DNA from: Baffinella frigidus
Taxonomy: Eukaryota > Cryptophyceae > Cryptomonadales > Baffinellaceae
DNA length: 18,461 nucleotides
Direction: 5' to 3'
NCBI GenBank assembly: GCA_026770585.1
Contig: MU646387.1
Span: forward strand, 872,179-890,639
Shown here: positions 1 to 8,200 of the stretch, piece after piece
Layout: each line of letters starts with the position of its first letter
How positions within the stretch are numbered: the first letter of the stretch is position 1
Notes under the pieces: generated by a model
Seen by the model: only the letters and a program-made list of their open reading frames with translations
The model's database searches: none
Told to the model about the DNA's origin: nothing
Position numbers and translations under genes: made by a program

Positions 1-28
1 AGGGTGTAGGGTGTAGGGTGTAGGGTTC
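1..28. repeat. AGGGTGT short tandem repeat at window edge
   Basis: Four units of AGGGTGT, a telomere-repeat variant, open the window. On gene M's sense strand this reads ACACCCT. Confidence 0.7.
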
Positions 29-60
29 AGTATACAGGCGAGATATGCAGGCGACTTACC
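27..60 (-). CDS. Possible terminal exon of gene M (11 codons with stop)
   Basis: A strong C-rich acceptor (CCCCCACCGCAG) precedes 34 nt that accept the phase-2 junction of exon 8 and read VSRLHISPVY then TGA. The phase and stop fit, but the peptide has no heptad character. The first bases (CAGG|GTAAGT) are also a perfect donor motif. Weak candidate only; the true 3' end may lie beyond the window. Confidence 0.25.
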
Positions 61-94
61 CTGCGGTGGGGGCAGGCAAGGGCGGGGCGGGAAC

Positions 95-150
95 CCTCCC
101 AAGTTCTCGACAAGCCCATCCTGGTTGTCCACCAGCCCGGAGTAGTTGTA
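95..150 (-). pseudogene. Donor-side echo of gene M exon 8 (copy A)
   Basis: The minus strand reads YNYSG, LVDNQDG, LVENLGG then donor GTTCCC: exon 8's 3' two-thirds with few changes, but without the RVD start or an AG acceptor in place. Upstream in frame it runs into repeated ITHEP-type sequence. It could be a decayed duplicate or a cassette exon with an unseen acceptor. Confidence 0.6.
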
Positions 151-273
151 CGGTTCGTGTGTGATATTTACGGTTCGTGTGTGATATACGGTGTTGGCAC
201 ACACGCGATATACGTTCTTGACTACACACCACATGAGGCACAAGGGAGGTGGGGGGCGAGGTGGGGAGGGGAC

Positions 274-329
274 CCTCCCAAGTTCTCAACAAGCCCGTCC
301 TGGTTGTCTACGATCCCATAGTAGTTGTA
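274..329 (-). pseudogene. Donor-side echo of gene M exon 8 (copy B)
   Basis: The minus strand reads YNYYG, IVDNQDG, LVENLGG then GTCCCC. It lies 179 bp from copy A and 333 bp from exon 8. It shares the ACGCGAACC-type flank with copy A, so the duplicated unit included intron sequence. Confidence 0.6.
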
Positions 330-606
330 AGGTTCGCGTGTGATAGACGGTCTTGACGCACACGCGATATCCCTTAAGTGACCATAGGGTGAATATTCAC
401 CCTAACTCGCCCTAGGCAGGTCCCAGGACCCTACCGTAGGTTGTATGAGCCTACTGGCCACGTACGGAATACGTTCTTGACAACACACCACGTAAGGCGC
501 AATGTGGGTAGGGGGCGGTGCGGCGGGGCGTGCCCCGCAAAAACGCGCCCGGAACATTCAAGCACGTCCGGAAGACTCCACGAGGGTTGAAGGACTGGGG
601 GTGCAC

Positions 607-674
607 CCTCCGAAGTTCTCGACAAGACCGTCCTGGTTGTCCACCAGCCCGGAGTAGTTGTCCACGCGCGACCC
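607..674 (-). CDS. Gene M exon 8 (heptads 21-24)
   Basis: Acceptor CTATCCAG|GGGTCG, donor CGGAGG|GTGCAC. It encodes GS (closing heptad 21), RVDNYSG, LVDNQDG, LVENFG plus two bases of Gly, phase 2. It is surrounded by echoes: three copies of its 5' edge in a 71-bp tandem repeat upstream in the transcript, and two copies of its 3' half at 274-329 and 95-150. Confidence 0.8.
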
Positions 675-3600
675 CTGGATAGTTTGACCAGTTTCAGGCC
701 CATCGCCCGCTAATTTGACCAGTTTCAGGCGTACCATCCCCTGCGCCACTGGCAGCAAGTTATGCACGCGTGAGCCCTGCCAGCAACGTGTCTGCCGTGA
801 GTGGACACCCTCCCGTACGGTGACAACTAGGTGTCTACGCGTGAGCCCTACCAGCAACGTGCCTCCCGTAAGTGGACATCCACCGGTAAGTTGACAACTA
901 GGAGTACACACGTGAGCCCTGCCAGCGCGTGGACATTGGTGAGTTTACACTGCAGTAGTAATCTAGAAGGGGGGCACTGCAGTAGTAATACAGACTCTGG
1001 GGATCGCACGCCCTACGGCACAGCACCTCCCGCAACAGTCAAACAATGCCAAACGTCGACAGCGTAGTACCAGGTACCCTTCATCCAGGCTCTCCGCGCC
1101 GGTCTCTCTCTCTCTCCCCCCCCCGCCTCCTCCCCACCCCGCCATCATCACTCGCGCGCCCTACACCCCCCCTCCTTGCGGTCCGCCCATCTGTCATCGC
1201 GCTAGAAGAATGAAACGAAGAGTCCTCTCTCCCCGTCCCCATCCGTTCTCAGCGTCGTCAACGTTTGGCACTGTTTGATTCTTTTCGTGGCCACCAGATG
1301 TGAAAGCCTAGCTCTGCCGCAGTAAAATTGGGCTCGCCATAAATGTATCTTAGCCGCACTTTTCTCCTAGATTTTATGACGAGCCCAGTTTTACTCAGGC
1401 AGAACTAGCAATCCGCTCATCTACCGTTGCAGCAACAGATGTGAAAGGCGATGCCGTACCTTGGCGGCGACAGCGCCGCGGTCATTGAAAACGCGCCCCC
1501 CAAGCGATGAGACGTACCCCCCGTGGTTCACAACCTGTCCGAACGCGTTCGAAACCCGCCCTTGCCTGCAAAACCCTCAGGGTAAGGCGTGGTTGAAATG
1601 TGCGGTTTGGTTATCATCCAAGGTCAACCGGCGTGTGGGGGCGGGGGGGGGGAGGTCGTGAGGAGCAATAACCTGTTCCGGACGGTCCCGGCCGCGTTTG
1701 ACACGTCCCCCTGGTAGTTATCCACCTGTACACACGCCCACTTAACTACTCTTCAGGATTTATGAAACCCCCAACGCCCCAAACCAGGGAGGATCGGCAA
1801 CGTGCAATACTTTAGGTCCTTTGGGTTTTAAATGCTCCAATATAGCCAAACGACACGCCTTTCCGTAGAAAAGATCTGCATAAAAATCATTTTGCTTTCG
1901 GATCACTTTGAGCTCTCCAGTGCCAGACAGGGCGGGGCGCCCTCTCCGATTGTCCCCGGTACCACTGTCGACCAACCTCCGCTTATCTACGCCAGACCAC
2001 AAGTGGGAATTTGTTCGGCACGTCCCCCTGGTAGCTGTCCACCTGCACACACGTTTCAGGTTTAGGGTTTACGGTTTAGGGTTTAGGGTTTAGGGTTTAT
2101 GGTTCAGAGTTTGAGGTTTAGGGTTTAGGGTTTAGGGTTTAGGGTTTAGGGTTTGGAGACACGTCCACATGTTCGTAGCATTTTCAGTTCCGATGGCCAC
2201 CAAACAATGCACCACTTCCAAGAGTCAACGTTTGTTTTTCGTCATCGTCAATTTTTGGGGGGACTCGGGGTCTCGGCACCGTGAATGATTTCTCGTGCTT
2301 GGTTGGTTGGTGGGTAATTAAGAAGAAGAAGAAGAAGACGAAGAAGAACACCAACAACAACAGCAACAAGGAGACGAAGAAGACGAAGAAAAGTAAGAAA
2401 CAGAAGAATGAAAAAAAGAAAGAAAAAAGAAGCAGAAGAGGACGAAGAACAAGAAGAAGAAGAAGAAGGTGGGGAGCAGACCTCTCCGTAGAAGTTATCA
2501 ACGTGTCCCTGCTGGTTCACCACCCGCCCCCCCTGCATCCCACGAAAGTCAATTCCAACCTCGATGAAAGTGGACCACATTAATCTCTTCCCGCACATCC
2601 CACCATATTCATTACCGGGGGGTGTCCAACAAACATCCATCACATCACCTGCACCACCCTATAAATACCCACCACATCACCTGCACCATGTGAACCTTCC
2701 TGCGACTATTCATCGCACACCCATCACACGACAACTTCCTGGATGTGGCAGAGAGGGCATCCGGCCGCGACACCGCGTGAGGCACGCAGGGCGGGAGGAG
2801 AGCGCCTCACCTGGTTGTGGACCTTGCCGGAGATGTTCGTCACTGATCCCGAGTGGTTCTGTACGTACCTGCCGCGCCGTGTTTGTGCTCAGCCACACAT
2901 CGGGCTGCGAAGAGTTTTTTTTGCCGGACGATGACCAAACATTGGTTAGGATATCCGCCGCGGCGTGGTTTTGCTCAGCACAGATCTCATCGCGTCACCT
3001 CCACCTACTAGGTTCTATTTCGCATGGCGTTCATCATAAGGATCTCCGGCACAGAACCCTGTGTTGCGAACCCTAAAAGTACGAAATGGCTCCAACGCCA
3101 AGCCAAATCTGAGATGTAATCTATCAGGAGACGGTTCTAACATCTCGTGGCCGCGAAAACTAGTTCAACCTTCGTGCAAAGGGCCGACCGAGCCTCGCGG
3201 ACACCTAGAGAAGTGCTACCCGCCCTTCCAAGTGAAGCAGCGTCCAAGTGAAGCATCATCGGCGTGAAAAAATGTCGTTTGTTTCGCACGTCTGGGCTCC
3301 GCACACACCTCATATAGAAGACACTCGAGAAACATCAGGATATGTAGATAGATGAACAGATAGATAGAAAAATAGATGGATATGAAAATAGATACGGCGT
3401 ATCGAGTAAATGAGAGGCAGACGTACCCCTTGGAGTTCTGGACGATGCCCCCCTGGTTGAACACCACGCCCGCGTCGTTCTGAACCTGCCAACCATAGTC
3501 CAACACCCAGAGGCCCTGTCAGGATGTCGCTTGCGAAAGGCGAAGCGCCAGGGGGGGGGGTGCGTGAACCGCAAACTCAAAAAGGTCCACGTTATCTTCT

Positions 3601-4420
3601 CAGGGTCCGCCTAAAGTCTACACCACCCGCGTTTTGCATGGCGAAACAACAAGACGCCCCCCCCCTGATTGAACAACCCGCCCGCGTCGTTTTGCACCTG
3701 CCAACCATCCCGCCCGTTCTCTCACTCCTCTAAATGCACCAACCACAGGGCGAGATGTGCAATATCGACTGTCCTGCGCGGACTGCGCCAACTTAGTTTG
3801 ATTTGTCTGTCGGGGGGAGGGGGGGCGGTGCTGGTGCTGCTGAGTTAGACAGAGAGAGGGGGGAAAAGCGCGACATGCAGCGGGAGGGGATGATGATGAT
3901 GAGGAGGAGGAGAGGAGGAACATACCTTCCCGTAATAGTTATCCGTGCGCCCCCGGATGTTGTGGCACTCGCCGCGGATGTTCGCCACGTGTGCACCGTA
4001 GTTTGTCACGCGACCCCCGTGGTTCACGATCACCTGCCCCCAGCACAACCAGTCGCGTCACTCGCCCGCGAAGAGGTGGGCGGCGTGGAGCAAGTGTTGG
4101 ATATGTACTACATGCGTCAGCGAGGGATGCATGGAGCTCCAGGTGGATTCGCTGGACCTACTCTGGATACTCAAGGAAGTCTGGCGCTGGCGAGAGAATC
4201 AGAGAGCAGCGCACGCGGACGCCAGTCCCGAACGTTCCCCGGCTGCCCAAGAGGCCAGGCGCTCCAAGACTCTGGTCAGCCGTCGAGTGTCACCATCGAC
4301 AGTCGAGAGAGGGCTCCCCACCTTGTCAGCCTTGTCTGTGGCGTGCAGCACCCCATCTGCGCCCACGAAGCACCCCACAGGCACGTCCACCGCCCCGCCC
4401 GTCCACTCAAACGTCGCCAT
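607..4420 (-). CDS. Gene M: spliced gene for a heptapeptide-repeat protein (whole model, 8 supported exons)
   Basis: Family not recognised. Joining eight minus-strand exons (4420-4322, 4033-3926, 3485-3427, 2868-2811, 2532-2482, 1725-1673, 1565-1460, 674-607) gives an open frame of about 200 residues. The first 33 residues carry no signal peptide. From exon 2 on the protein is 24 back-to-back heptads of consensus x-V-x-N-x-x-G, for example RVTNYGA, HVDNFYG, LVDNQDG. Val at position 2, Asn at 4 and Gly at 7 are nearly invariant. Intron phases (0,0,2,0,0,2,0) match at every junction and the heptad register never slips, even where introns cut inside a heptad. The Val/Asn/Gly pattern suggests a beta-solenoid with an Asn ladder (inference); three heptads would make a 21-residue coil. 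It is not a coiled coil. With no leader seen, a cytosolic or nuclear site is likely. The 3' end is unresolved: the last supported exon ends in phase 2. Confidence 0.8.
690..735. repeat. Short direct repeat (TTTGACCAGTTTCAGGC, two copies)
   Basis: The motif AGTTTGACCAGTTTCAGGC at about 681 recurs as AATTTGACCAGTTTCAGGC about 31-36 bp later, inside the intron just 5' (in transcript) of exon 8's acceptor. No function is apparent. Confidence 0.55.
769..945 (-). repeat. 71-bp tandem repeat carrying acceptor-side echoes of gene M exon 8
   Basis: The plus strand shows CGTGAGCCC at 769, 840 and 911, an exact 71-bp period; the third copy is truncated. On the minus strand each unit contains (T/C)AG|GGCTCACG followed by GTGCATAAC or a variant. 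This mirrors exon 8's own acceptor and start (CAG|GGGTCGCGCGTGGACAAC). The copy nearest exon 8 still translates as GSRVHN. Confidence 0.75.
1257..1308. repeat. Dispersed ~52-bp repeat, copy 1 (partner 16060-16113)
   Basis: GTCAACGT...ATTCTTTTCG...CCA.CAGATG.GAAAGCC is shared with 16060-16113 at roughly 85 percent by eye, in the same orientation. It directly abuts the MITE-like element here but not at the second site. Confidence 0.6.
1308..1408. mobile_element. MITE-like fold-back element, copy 1
   Basis: It begins CTAGCTCTGCC and ends GGCAGAACTAG. Its arms pair imperfectly over about 35 bp (GGGCTCGCCATAAA against TTTATGACGAGCCC). A second copy with the same termini lies in inverted orientation at 10770-10878. 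Two dispersed copies with terminal inverted repeats and no coding content fit a miniature inverted-repeat element; the family is not identified. Confidence 0.65.
1460..1565 (-). CDS. Gene M exon 7 (heptads 16-21)
   Basis: Acceptor TTTTGCAG|GCAAGG, donor GCCAAG|GTACGG. One base completes Arg; the exon then encodes QG, RVSNAFG, QVVNHGG, YVSSLGG, RVFNDRG, AVAAK. Heptads 19 and 21 lose the Asn (Ser, Ala), so the repeat is degenerating toward the C-terminus. Length is 106 nt, phase 0 out. Confidence 0.83.
1673..1725 (-). CDS. Gene M exon 6 (heptads 14-16)
   Basis: Acceptor TGTACAG|GTGGAT, donor GGAACAG|GTTATT. Its 53 nt read VDNYQG, DVSNAAG, TVRN plus two bases of a split Arg codon (phase 2). A near-copy of the 5' half with acceptor lies at 2042-2013. 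The intron to exon 7 is only 107 nt, the shortest in the window. Confidence 0.82.
2013..2042 (-). pseudogene. Acceptor-side echo of gene M exon 6
   Basis: The minus strand reads GTGTGCAG|GTGGACAGC then TACCAGGGGGACGTG, peptide VDSYQGDVPN. This matches exon 6 (VDNYQGDVSN) including the acceptor. It then diverges (KFP...) with no donor in place. It would also accept the phase-0 junction from exon 5 (E|VDSYQG), so alternative use of this acceptor is conceivable. Confidence 0.65.
2055..2157 (-). repeat. Telomere-like array (TTTAGGG on plus; CCCTAAA on gene M sense strand)
   Basis: About fourteen TTTAGGG-type units with variants (TTTACGG, TTCAGAG, TTTGAGG). On the sense strand of gene M it reads CCCTAAA and runs directly into the acceptor of the exon-6 echo. 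Confidence 0.85.
2318..2470. repeat. Imperfect (GAA)n/(AAG)n purine tract
   Basis: About 150 bp of almost pure purine on the plus strand, AAGAAG and GACGAAGAA variants. In gene M it is a sense-strand TTC/CTT polypyrimidine tract just after the exon-5 donor. The Lys-rich reading on the plus strand is an artefact. Confidence 0.85.
2482..2532 (-). CDS. Gene M exon 5 (heptads 11-13)
   Basis: Acceptor GATGCAG|GGGGGG, donor GAGAG|GTCTGC. It encodes GG, RVVNQQG, HVDNFYG and E, 17 codons in phase 0. The leading GG completes heptad 11 (KVHNQ + GG) and the final E starts heptad 14. The intron downstream opens with a long polypyrimidine (TTC)n tract on the sense strand. Confidence 0.85.
2636..2694. repeat. 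Two-copy direct repeat CACATCACCTGCACCA
   Basis: CACATCACCTGCACCA occurs at about 2641 and 2673 with related flanks, inside gene M intron 4 (2533-2810). The rest of that intron shows nothing notable. Confidence 0.6.
2811..2868 (-). CDS. Gene M exon 4 (heptads 9-11)
   Basis: Acceptor GCGGCAG|GTACGT, donor CAACCAG|GTGAGG. The first base completes the split Gly codon from exon 3. The exon then reads YVQNHSG, SVTNISG, KVHNQ in unbroken heptad register and ends in phase 0. The 58-nt length is what the phases require. Confidence 0.85.
2869..3426 (-). other. Gene M intron 3 (558 bp)
   Basis: Mostly unique sequence. The part next to the exon-3 donor (3337-3410) is an AT-rich imperfect ATAGATA repeat. 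I see no telomere-like array and no echo in it. Confidence 0.6.
3427..3485 (-). CDS. Gene M exon 3 (heptads 6-8)
   Basis: Acceptor GGCAG|GTTCAG, donor AAGGG|GTACGT. Its 59 nt encode VQNDAG, VVFNQGG and IVQNSK plus two bases of the closing Gly codon (phase 2). Lys from exon 2 completes heptad 6 (KVQNDAG). A decayed copy of its 5' half with the same acceptor lies 212 bp upstream in the transcript. Confidence 0.85.
3640..3697 (-). pseudogene. Acceptor-side echo of gene M exon 3
   Basis: The minus strand reads GGTTGGCAG|GTGCAAAACGACGCGGGC, peptide VQNDAGGLFNQGGG, against exon 3 VQNDAGVVFNQGGI. It shares the 10 bp upstream of the acceptor. It loses the third heptad and has no good donor. It lies in intron 2 (3486-3925), which also holds GGGGG runs and a GAT/GAG-rich stretch near 3890-3920. 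Confidence 0.65.
3926..4033 (-). CDS. Gene M exon 2 (heptads 1-5)
   Basis: Bounded by CAG at 4036-4034 and donor AAG|GTATGT, the best donor of the gene. Its 108 nt encode five full heptads (VIVNHGG, RVTNYGA, HVANIRG, ECHNIRG, RTDNYYG) plus the Lys that opens heptad 6. Phase 0 in and out. The fourth and fifth heptads replace the usual Val with Cys and Thr. Confidence 0.85.
4322..4420 (-). CDS. Gene M exon 1 (start codon, 33 residues)
   Basis: ATG at 4420-4418 lies in a strong context (GGGGCCATGG). The open frame begins MATFEWTGGAVDV and ends ...TDKADK at AAG|GTGGGG, phase 0. It already shows Val/Gly spacing like the heptads but lacks the Asn. It joins in frame to exon 2 (VIVNHGG). No hydrophobic leader is present. 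The frame stays open past the donor to about 4199, so a single-exon reading is possible, but only splicing continues the heptads. Confidence 0.65.
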
Positions 4421-4784
4421 GGCCCCAGATTTCTAGAATCCTTGCGCGCAGAGGATTCTAGAAATCCCTGGCCCTAAGCCAGAAGCTCCCCTTAGCCCGG
4501 GGCCGCCCTCACTGCTCCATGCCTGCCCCAGACGACGCCTGCGATGCTCCTGCTTTCAGACAGGTCTGCTGTCGGATTTCACTTCCCAACCCCGCACCGG
4601 GCAGATATCGACAGCGCCGCCTGAGGCCTGAGGTCTGCTTCCTCCTCCTGAACCACACTGGGTTCGGGAGGTTTTTGACAATCAATTGATGGTCATCCAT
4701 TTTTTTATTTATTTCAAAAATCCGGAGCAGACGGTGACAATAACGCCCCATCCCATCCGTCCCCGTCCTTCTTCCGCTCCAAAC
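4421..4784. promoter_or_regulatory. Shared upstream region of divergent genes M and P
   Basis: The two start codons face away from each other across 364 bp, so both promoters must lie here or in the 5' UTRs. It holds a 14-bp inverted repeat next to the gene M start and an AT-rich block (ATTTTTTTATTTATTTC, about 4697-4715) about 70 bp before the gene P start. A convincing TATA box or mapped start cannot be given from sequence alone. Confidence 0.5.
4428..4466. promoter_or_regulatory. Perfect 14-bp inverted repeat upstream of gene M start
   Basis: GATTTCTAGAATCC (4428-4441) and GGATTCTAGAAATC (4453-4466) are exact complements with an 11-bp spacer, 8 bp upstream of the gene M ATG. Each arm contains TTCTAGAA, itself a palindrome resembling the nGAAn/nTTCn units of heat-shock elements. 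A dimeric-factor site or a 5'-UTR hairpin are both possible. Confidence 0.6.
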
Positions 4785-5225
4785 ATGCCGCGGCTCGCGC
4801 CAGTAGCCGCCGCGACAGCTGCTCTGGCCCTGCTCTCCCTGCTGCACCTCAGCGCCGCCCTCCCCGCGCCCCACCCTTCGAGGAGGCTGCCTGGTCGAAT
4901 CGCTACGTCCCTTGCTCTCCGCCGCTCCTGCCCCGGGACCCAAGCACTCCACCTGTCTGCCGCCGCGCGGCTGCGCGGCGGCGATGGGGAGGACGAAGGC
5001 GAAGCGCCCGCGGGGGAGGGTGGGGAGGAATCGCAGGCCGAAGGTGGTGCTCCGGGGCAGGAAGGCGCTCCCGTTGCGGAGGGTGCCGTCGGAGAGGATG
5101 CGGTGGCAGAGGCAGGGGAGGCGGAGACTTCAGGCGACGCGGTGGTGGGGGGGATTGTGGAGCCGGCTGGGGATCTGCGGGTGCGGCGTGCGGCGTTTGG
5201 AATCGTCACTGGGAGCCGCAGCAAG
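4785..5225 (+). CDS. Gene P exon 1: signal peptide, transit-like region, acidic linker
   Basis: ATG at 4785 has A at -3 (AAACATGCC). Residues about 5-27 are a hydrophobic leader (VAAATAALALLSLLHLSAAL) with an Ala-x-Pro/Ala type end. Residues 29-65 are Arg/Ser/Ala-rich and poor in acid. LRGG at about residues 66-69 is followed by a long Glu/Gly/Ala stretch. The exon ends ...TGSRSK at AAG|GTGCCG, phase 0, after 147 codons. The frame stays open to 5393, but the downstream part has different composition. An upstream in-frame ATG at 4686 would bury the leader, so 4785 is preferred. Confidence 0.7.
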
Positions 5226-8200
5226 GTGCCGCCCTGGCCCTCGCGGGGGACGCGGGGCGACCCTGAGCCTGCGCCGCGTCCCGCGAGAAAGCAGCCACGA
5301 GGCGCCATCATTTCTAGCGGGAACTTGCCCCCTCGTGGTCCACCCAGAAAGTGGGTGGCGTTGTGCGTACCACCAGCCCCACGTGAAGTTTGAACTTTCA
5401 AGGTTTCCGGGTTTGTTGCAGGGGGGGTCGTGCTGCGACCCCACCCCCTGTACAAATCGGGGTTTGCCAAAGGATCAAAGTGCTTCATTTGGGAGGGTTG
5501 GTGGATGCAAGACGCCCTCAACTCGCGCCTTCAGGGTAGATGGCGTAGACTCCCAGCTGCAAACCACAAATCCTCCACCAACCCTCACGGCGGCGGCAAA
5601 TCGACGATTTTCGATTTCCGATTCTTGTGGGAATTGGAGCCGTTGAAGTCGCAATCCGACTTCAACGGCTCCAATTCCCCTTGAAATCGGGAAATCGAAA
5701 ATCGTCGATTTGCCCCTGCCGTGAGGGTTGGTGTCTGAATCAGGCTGTGTCTGAGGCGATCCGCGCTCGCCGCCGTACATGTATTATATCTACTCTGTTC
5801 CAAGCGTTATCCCTAATCTCTAATTCTCACTACGTCTAAACCAAGCTGTTCCTCAGTCGATCGGCGCTAGCAAGCCGCACGTGAATAATTGCTACTCTCT
5901 TGAAAACGTTATCCCCAATCCCTAATTCTCACTACGCCCGAATCCTGAAAAATCCCACCCCGAAACACTCAACACCCAAGCCGCACATTCATGATAGCTA
6001 CTCCTTTCGAAGCTCTACCCAGCATCCCTAATCAAGTCCCTAATCCACACCACGCCTGCAACACTGAACACCCAAAAACACCGCTTCTACCAGCGATCCG
6101 TAGCTCTGCCTCAGTCCGTCTAGCCGACGGTTCCTAAGTTGACATGCTGGGTCTGCGGTAGAAATCCGTCAACTTTGAGGCGAAAAAGACCCGGGCTCGC
6201 CACATTGGTGAGCCGAAATAGACAGGGACAGAGGTAGGATCCCAGTGCTCTGGGCTGCCACGTATTCCGTACGGGCGGGTCAAGACCTCTTTTCAAATGT
6301 CGGTTGTACCACGCCAGGCCGTAACTCAATTTTTCAGATACAAGTCTTGTTTGAAATGTTGTACCCGGATCCGAAATTTTGTATTCGGATCGGACGTGGA
6401 AAGGAGGAGTAGCTGCCTCTCACGTGGGACCGCACACTCCTTGAGTACCAGGAAATGAAACGTTGCGTCCTGAAATTCCCAGTAATGACCTGCCGTGGAA
6501 ACGCACGGGTAAACCCTAAACTCTAAACCCTAAACACTGAACACTGAACATCGAAAGCTGTGGCGCGTGTTTGCAGGTGGCGAGAGGGAAGCTAGGATCG
6601 CGTCGGTCTCGGCTTTCCTCGTTTCACTCCGTGTCTCCGTAATCGCGTCCCCAGTCCACACCCTCAAACCTCTGAACCCTCACCCCGAAAGACTGATCAC
6701 CGAAACTTGTATGCTGTGCAGGTGGCGACCGTGAACCTGGCGATCGTGGTGCTCCCGGTGAGGTTTTCAGGATTCGGGCGTAGTGAGAATGAGGGATAAG
6801 AGATAACGGGCTGCCACGTATTCCGATCGGGGTGGGTCAAGACCTCTTTTCAAAGGTCGGGTGTAAACACACCACTGAACCCTAAACCCTACACCAGGTG
6901 GCGACCGTGAACCTGGCGAATGTCGGTTGTAAACGTACGGGTGAAACTTGAATCCTCAACCCGAAACACTGAACACTGACGATCGAAACATGTTGTGGGT
7001 GTTTGCAGGTGGCGACAGTGAACCTAGCGATCGCACTGCTGGCGGCAGGCCTCATTTCCCTCTTCCGCTTCTGGTCCTCGCTGCACAACCTCGAGGTACT
7101 TCCCTCCTTCCTTACTAACCCCGCAACCCGCAACCCGAAACCCGAAACCCCAACCCCTCAACCCGAAACCCAAAACCCCGAACCCCGCAACCCGAAACTC
7201 GAACCACTAACCCCGCACCCCGCACCCCGTACCCCTAACCACGCAACCATCACCCCAAACCCCTCACCCTAAACCCCGCAACCGAAAATCCAAACGCTTT
7301 GCCGCCTGTGCTGAACCCGGATTTTCGCGCGTTACAGCAGCCGATGGGGCTTCCGGTGCTGCACCTGGGGTTCGTGGTGTGTGCCGGCGAAGCCGTCCTC
7401 CAGCTCATCGCCCCCTCCTTCCAGAAGGTCCTTTCAAAATTCAGACTGTTTAGGGTTAGCAGGGTTCGCAGGGTGAAGGGCTCCGGGCTCAGGGGTGTAG
7501 AGTTGCACCAGCTCCTCGCCCCCTCTTTCCAAAGGGTCAGAGACCTTGCAACTCCGATAACCCCAACAGCTCCAACAGCTCCAATGTCAGGGTGCAGGGC
7601 TCAGGGCTCAGGGTTGAGGGTTGAGGTGTGTACCCACAAGAGGCTTTCTGGAGTGCTGCGAAGCCGTCATTCAGCTCCTCGCCCCTTCCTTCCAGACGGT
7701 CTACCTCTGACTCCAGGGTTGACGGTTTACGGTTTATGGTTGAGAGGTTAGTGATTTTGGTTGGAGTTTCCCTGCTGCTAGTTGAAGTTGTTACCCTGCT
7801 GGCCACGCACTGCTCGGTAGCTATCAGCTCCGCGCCCGTCGCTGCGACCCAGGGGGTCACATTTTAACTGAGGGGGTCACAATTTGACCGAGAGGTCGCA
7901 ATTTTACATGCGACATGACGTGGTGTTAACCCTGGGTGGCAGGTGGTTGATGGTGCGACGTGACTTGCTGTCACTAATGTGGCCACCTGGGAAGGGTTCC
8001 GTGTTCAGGGTGGGAGCTGCGTGTGTCCCAGCACCGCGCCAGGTGTGGAGGGTTGGCGCGACCCTGGGCGAATTTCTCCCCCAAAGTGGCCAATTCGCGG
8101 TACATACAATAGAAAGACTCTGTTTCGCCGCGGCTGAAGCCTAGGCTCCTGGTGGGTGGCAGGGGGTTGCGATGTCTGCTCGGTAGCAATGAGCTGATCG

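Larger units (their letters stand above)
675..1459 (-). other. Gene M intron 7 (785 bp)
   Basis: Contains the 71-bp echo repeat next to exon 8, a CT-rich stretch at 1100-1140, a 101-bp fold-back element (1308-1408) and a roughly 52-bp segment repeated at 16060-16113. I see no further heptad-coding block. Confidence 0.7.
1726..2481 (-). other. Gene M intron 5 (756 bp)
   Basis: Starts (sense) with GTCTGCTCC and a long polypyrimidine tract, then unique sequence, the telomere-like array, the exon-6 echo, and about 290 bp of unremarkable sequence before the real exon-6 acceptor. Confidence 0.7.
5226..7008 (+). other. Gene P intron 1 (1783 bp)
   Basis: In order it holds GC-rich sequence, a 158-bp fold-back (5576-5733), a ~101-bp tandem repeat (5744-6060), a 57-bp direct repeat pair (6252-6308, 6808-6865), telomere-like patches at 6510-6550 and 6880-6897, and three acceptor-side echoes of exon 2. 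Confidence 0.65.

Noticed and set aside
769-945. CRISPR-like direct repeats
   Set aside because: The 71-bp units are contiguous with no unique spacers, and the copies match the acceptor edge of gene M exon 8.
2281-2583. Lys/Asn-rich plus-strand open frame
   Set aside because: Translation of the (GAA)n purine tract, which is the polypyrimidine tract of a gene M intron.
607-4033. Coiled-coil interpretation of the heptads in gene M
   Set aside because: The conserved positions are Val, Asn and Gly with a Gly every seven residues, which breaks helices; the hydrophobic a/d pattern is absent.
4131-4477. Plus-strand open frames at 3803-4477
   Set aside because: They are antisense to gene M exons 1 and 2, overlap each other in three frames, and show no recognisable protein features.
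4709-5521. 270-codon open frame on the minus strand
   Set aside because: It is the shadow of gene P exon 1 in a GC-rich Glu/Gly/Ala stretch; its Ser/Pro/Ala-rich product is what the antisense of such codons gives, and it has no splice or start support.
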